Source: Salinivirgaceae bacterium (GTDB taxonomy: Bacteria > Bacteroidota > Bacteroidia > Bacteroidales > SZUA-534). Taken from it: DNA of 34,972 nt. The stretch covers positions 1 to 34,972 of the forward strand of contig JAQICC010000426.1 in NCBI GenBank assembly GCA_027858735.1. Direction: 5' to 3'. The notes below the pieces were generated by a model. That model saw nothing but the letters and a program-made list of their open reading frames with translations. It made no database searches and was not told the origin of the DNA. Each line of letters starts with the position of its first letter. Within the stretch, counting starts at the first letter, position 1. This document shows, piece after piece, positions 34,753-34,972 of this stretch. Made by a program: the position numbers and the translations under genes.

Positions 34753-34972
34753 TCACGATCGACTAAATACCTTAAGATTTAACTCCTCGGTTTCTGAAGT
34801 TTCAGTTTTTGCATTTAACAAAAATGCGGTGCAAAAAAGTAATAGTATAGCTAGAGCCTGTCCATAAAGTCGAGAGTTTGAGCTAAAAAGTTCAAATTCG
34901 AGGCGTGTGAAAAATTCAAACCGCAGTATACTAGTGTATTCGAGGATTTGGATTTTGAGCGACAACAGCCTG
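34753..34972 (-). other. Edge open frame overlapping a probable dispersed repeat
   Basis: A minus-strand frame open to the right edge ends at 34753. It has no ATG in view and only a TTG at 34965. The end of its product (NSRLYGQALAILLLFCTAFL) loosely resembles the C-terminal LYGxLxAxLL region of IS4-type transposases, followed by a polar tail (NAKTETSETEEL). The 34855-34972 part looks like a non-coding dispersed repeat that I recall in general form from Bacteroidota genomes. Either a transposase end or a chance frame. Confidence 0.25.

Overview
The window comes from an AT-rich member of the Bacteroidota, most likely a marine or anaerobic Bacteroidales/Marinilabiliales-type organism. The evidence is a complete type IX secretion / gliding-motor cluster (porP-gldK-gldL-gldM-gldN), a SusC/SusD pair, Bacteroidota-type promoters (TTG, 19-21 bp, TAnnTTTG), weak Shine-Dalgarno sequences, a free-standing GlgA-like half protein and a DUF4270 lipoprotein next to glmS. 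The placement below phylum is inference.

Layout. 1-2025 (minus) is the N-terminal 675 codons of a very large secreted PKD-like repeat protein that runs off the left edge. 2365-3854 (minus) is an MlaF/MlaE-type lipid ABC transporter pair. 4093-5184 (plus) is mannose-1-phosphate guanylyltransferase; it converges on the T9SS operon at a 27-bp perfect inverted-repeat terminator. 5243-11232 (minus) is porP-gldK-gldL-gldM-gldN, in the order known from Porphyromonas gingivalis (porP-porK-porL-porM-porN). Behind it lie an arginase-fold protein with a degenerate metal site and topA. 15101-17446 (plus) is a class A penicillin-binding protein that meets radA tail to tail with only 4 bp between them. 17451-21207 (minus) holds radA with a small lipoprotein, then rfaE2-panD-panC. 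21395-25437 (plus) is a GlgA-like N-domain protein, a DUF4270 lipoprotein and glmS.

From 25438 onward the window becomes accessory. It contains at least seven degenerate copies of an IS-end-like repeat, a 278-bp IS21-like non-autonomous element with multiple 20-bp terminal repeats, an M28 aminopeptidase, an orphan reading frame without a start codon, and a polysaccharide-utilisation fragment: a GntR regulator reduced to its DNA-binding half, preceded by two palindromic operators, then SusC and SusD. The last 900 bp hold a terminator, a decayed gene, a cluster of REP-like palindromes and the edge of a probable dispersed repeat.

How the genes work together: much of the core segment serves the cell envelope. 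ManC and RfaE2 make nucleotide-activated sugars for surface glycans, GlmS feeds UDP-GlcNAc, the PBP builds peptidoglycan, MlaEF moves phospholipid, and the Gld/Por motor energises export and surface motility. The giant repeat protein is a plausible T9SS client. No CRISPR array, rRNA or tRNA was seen.
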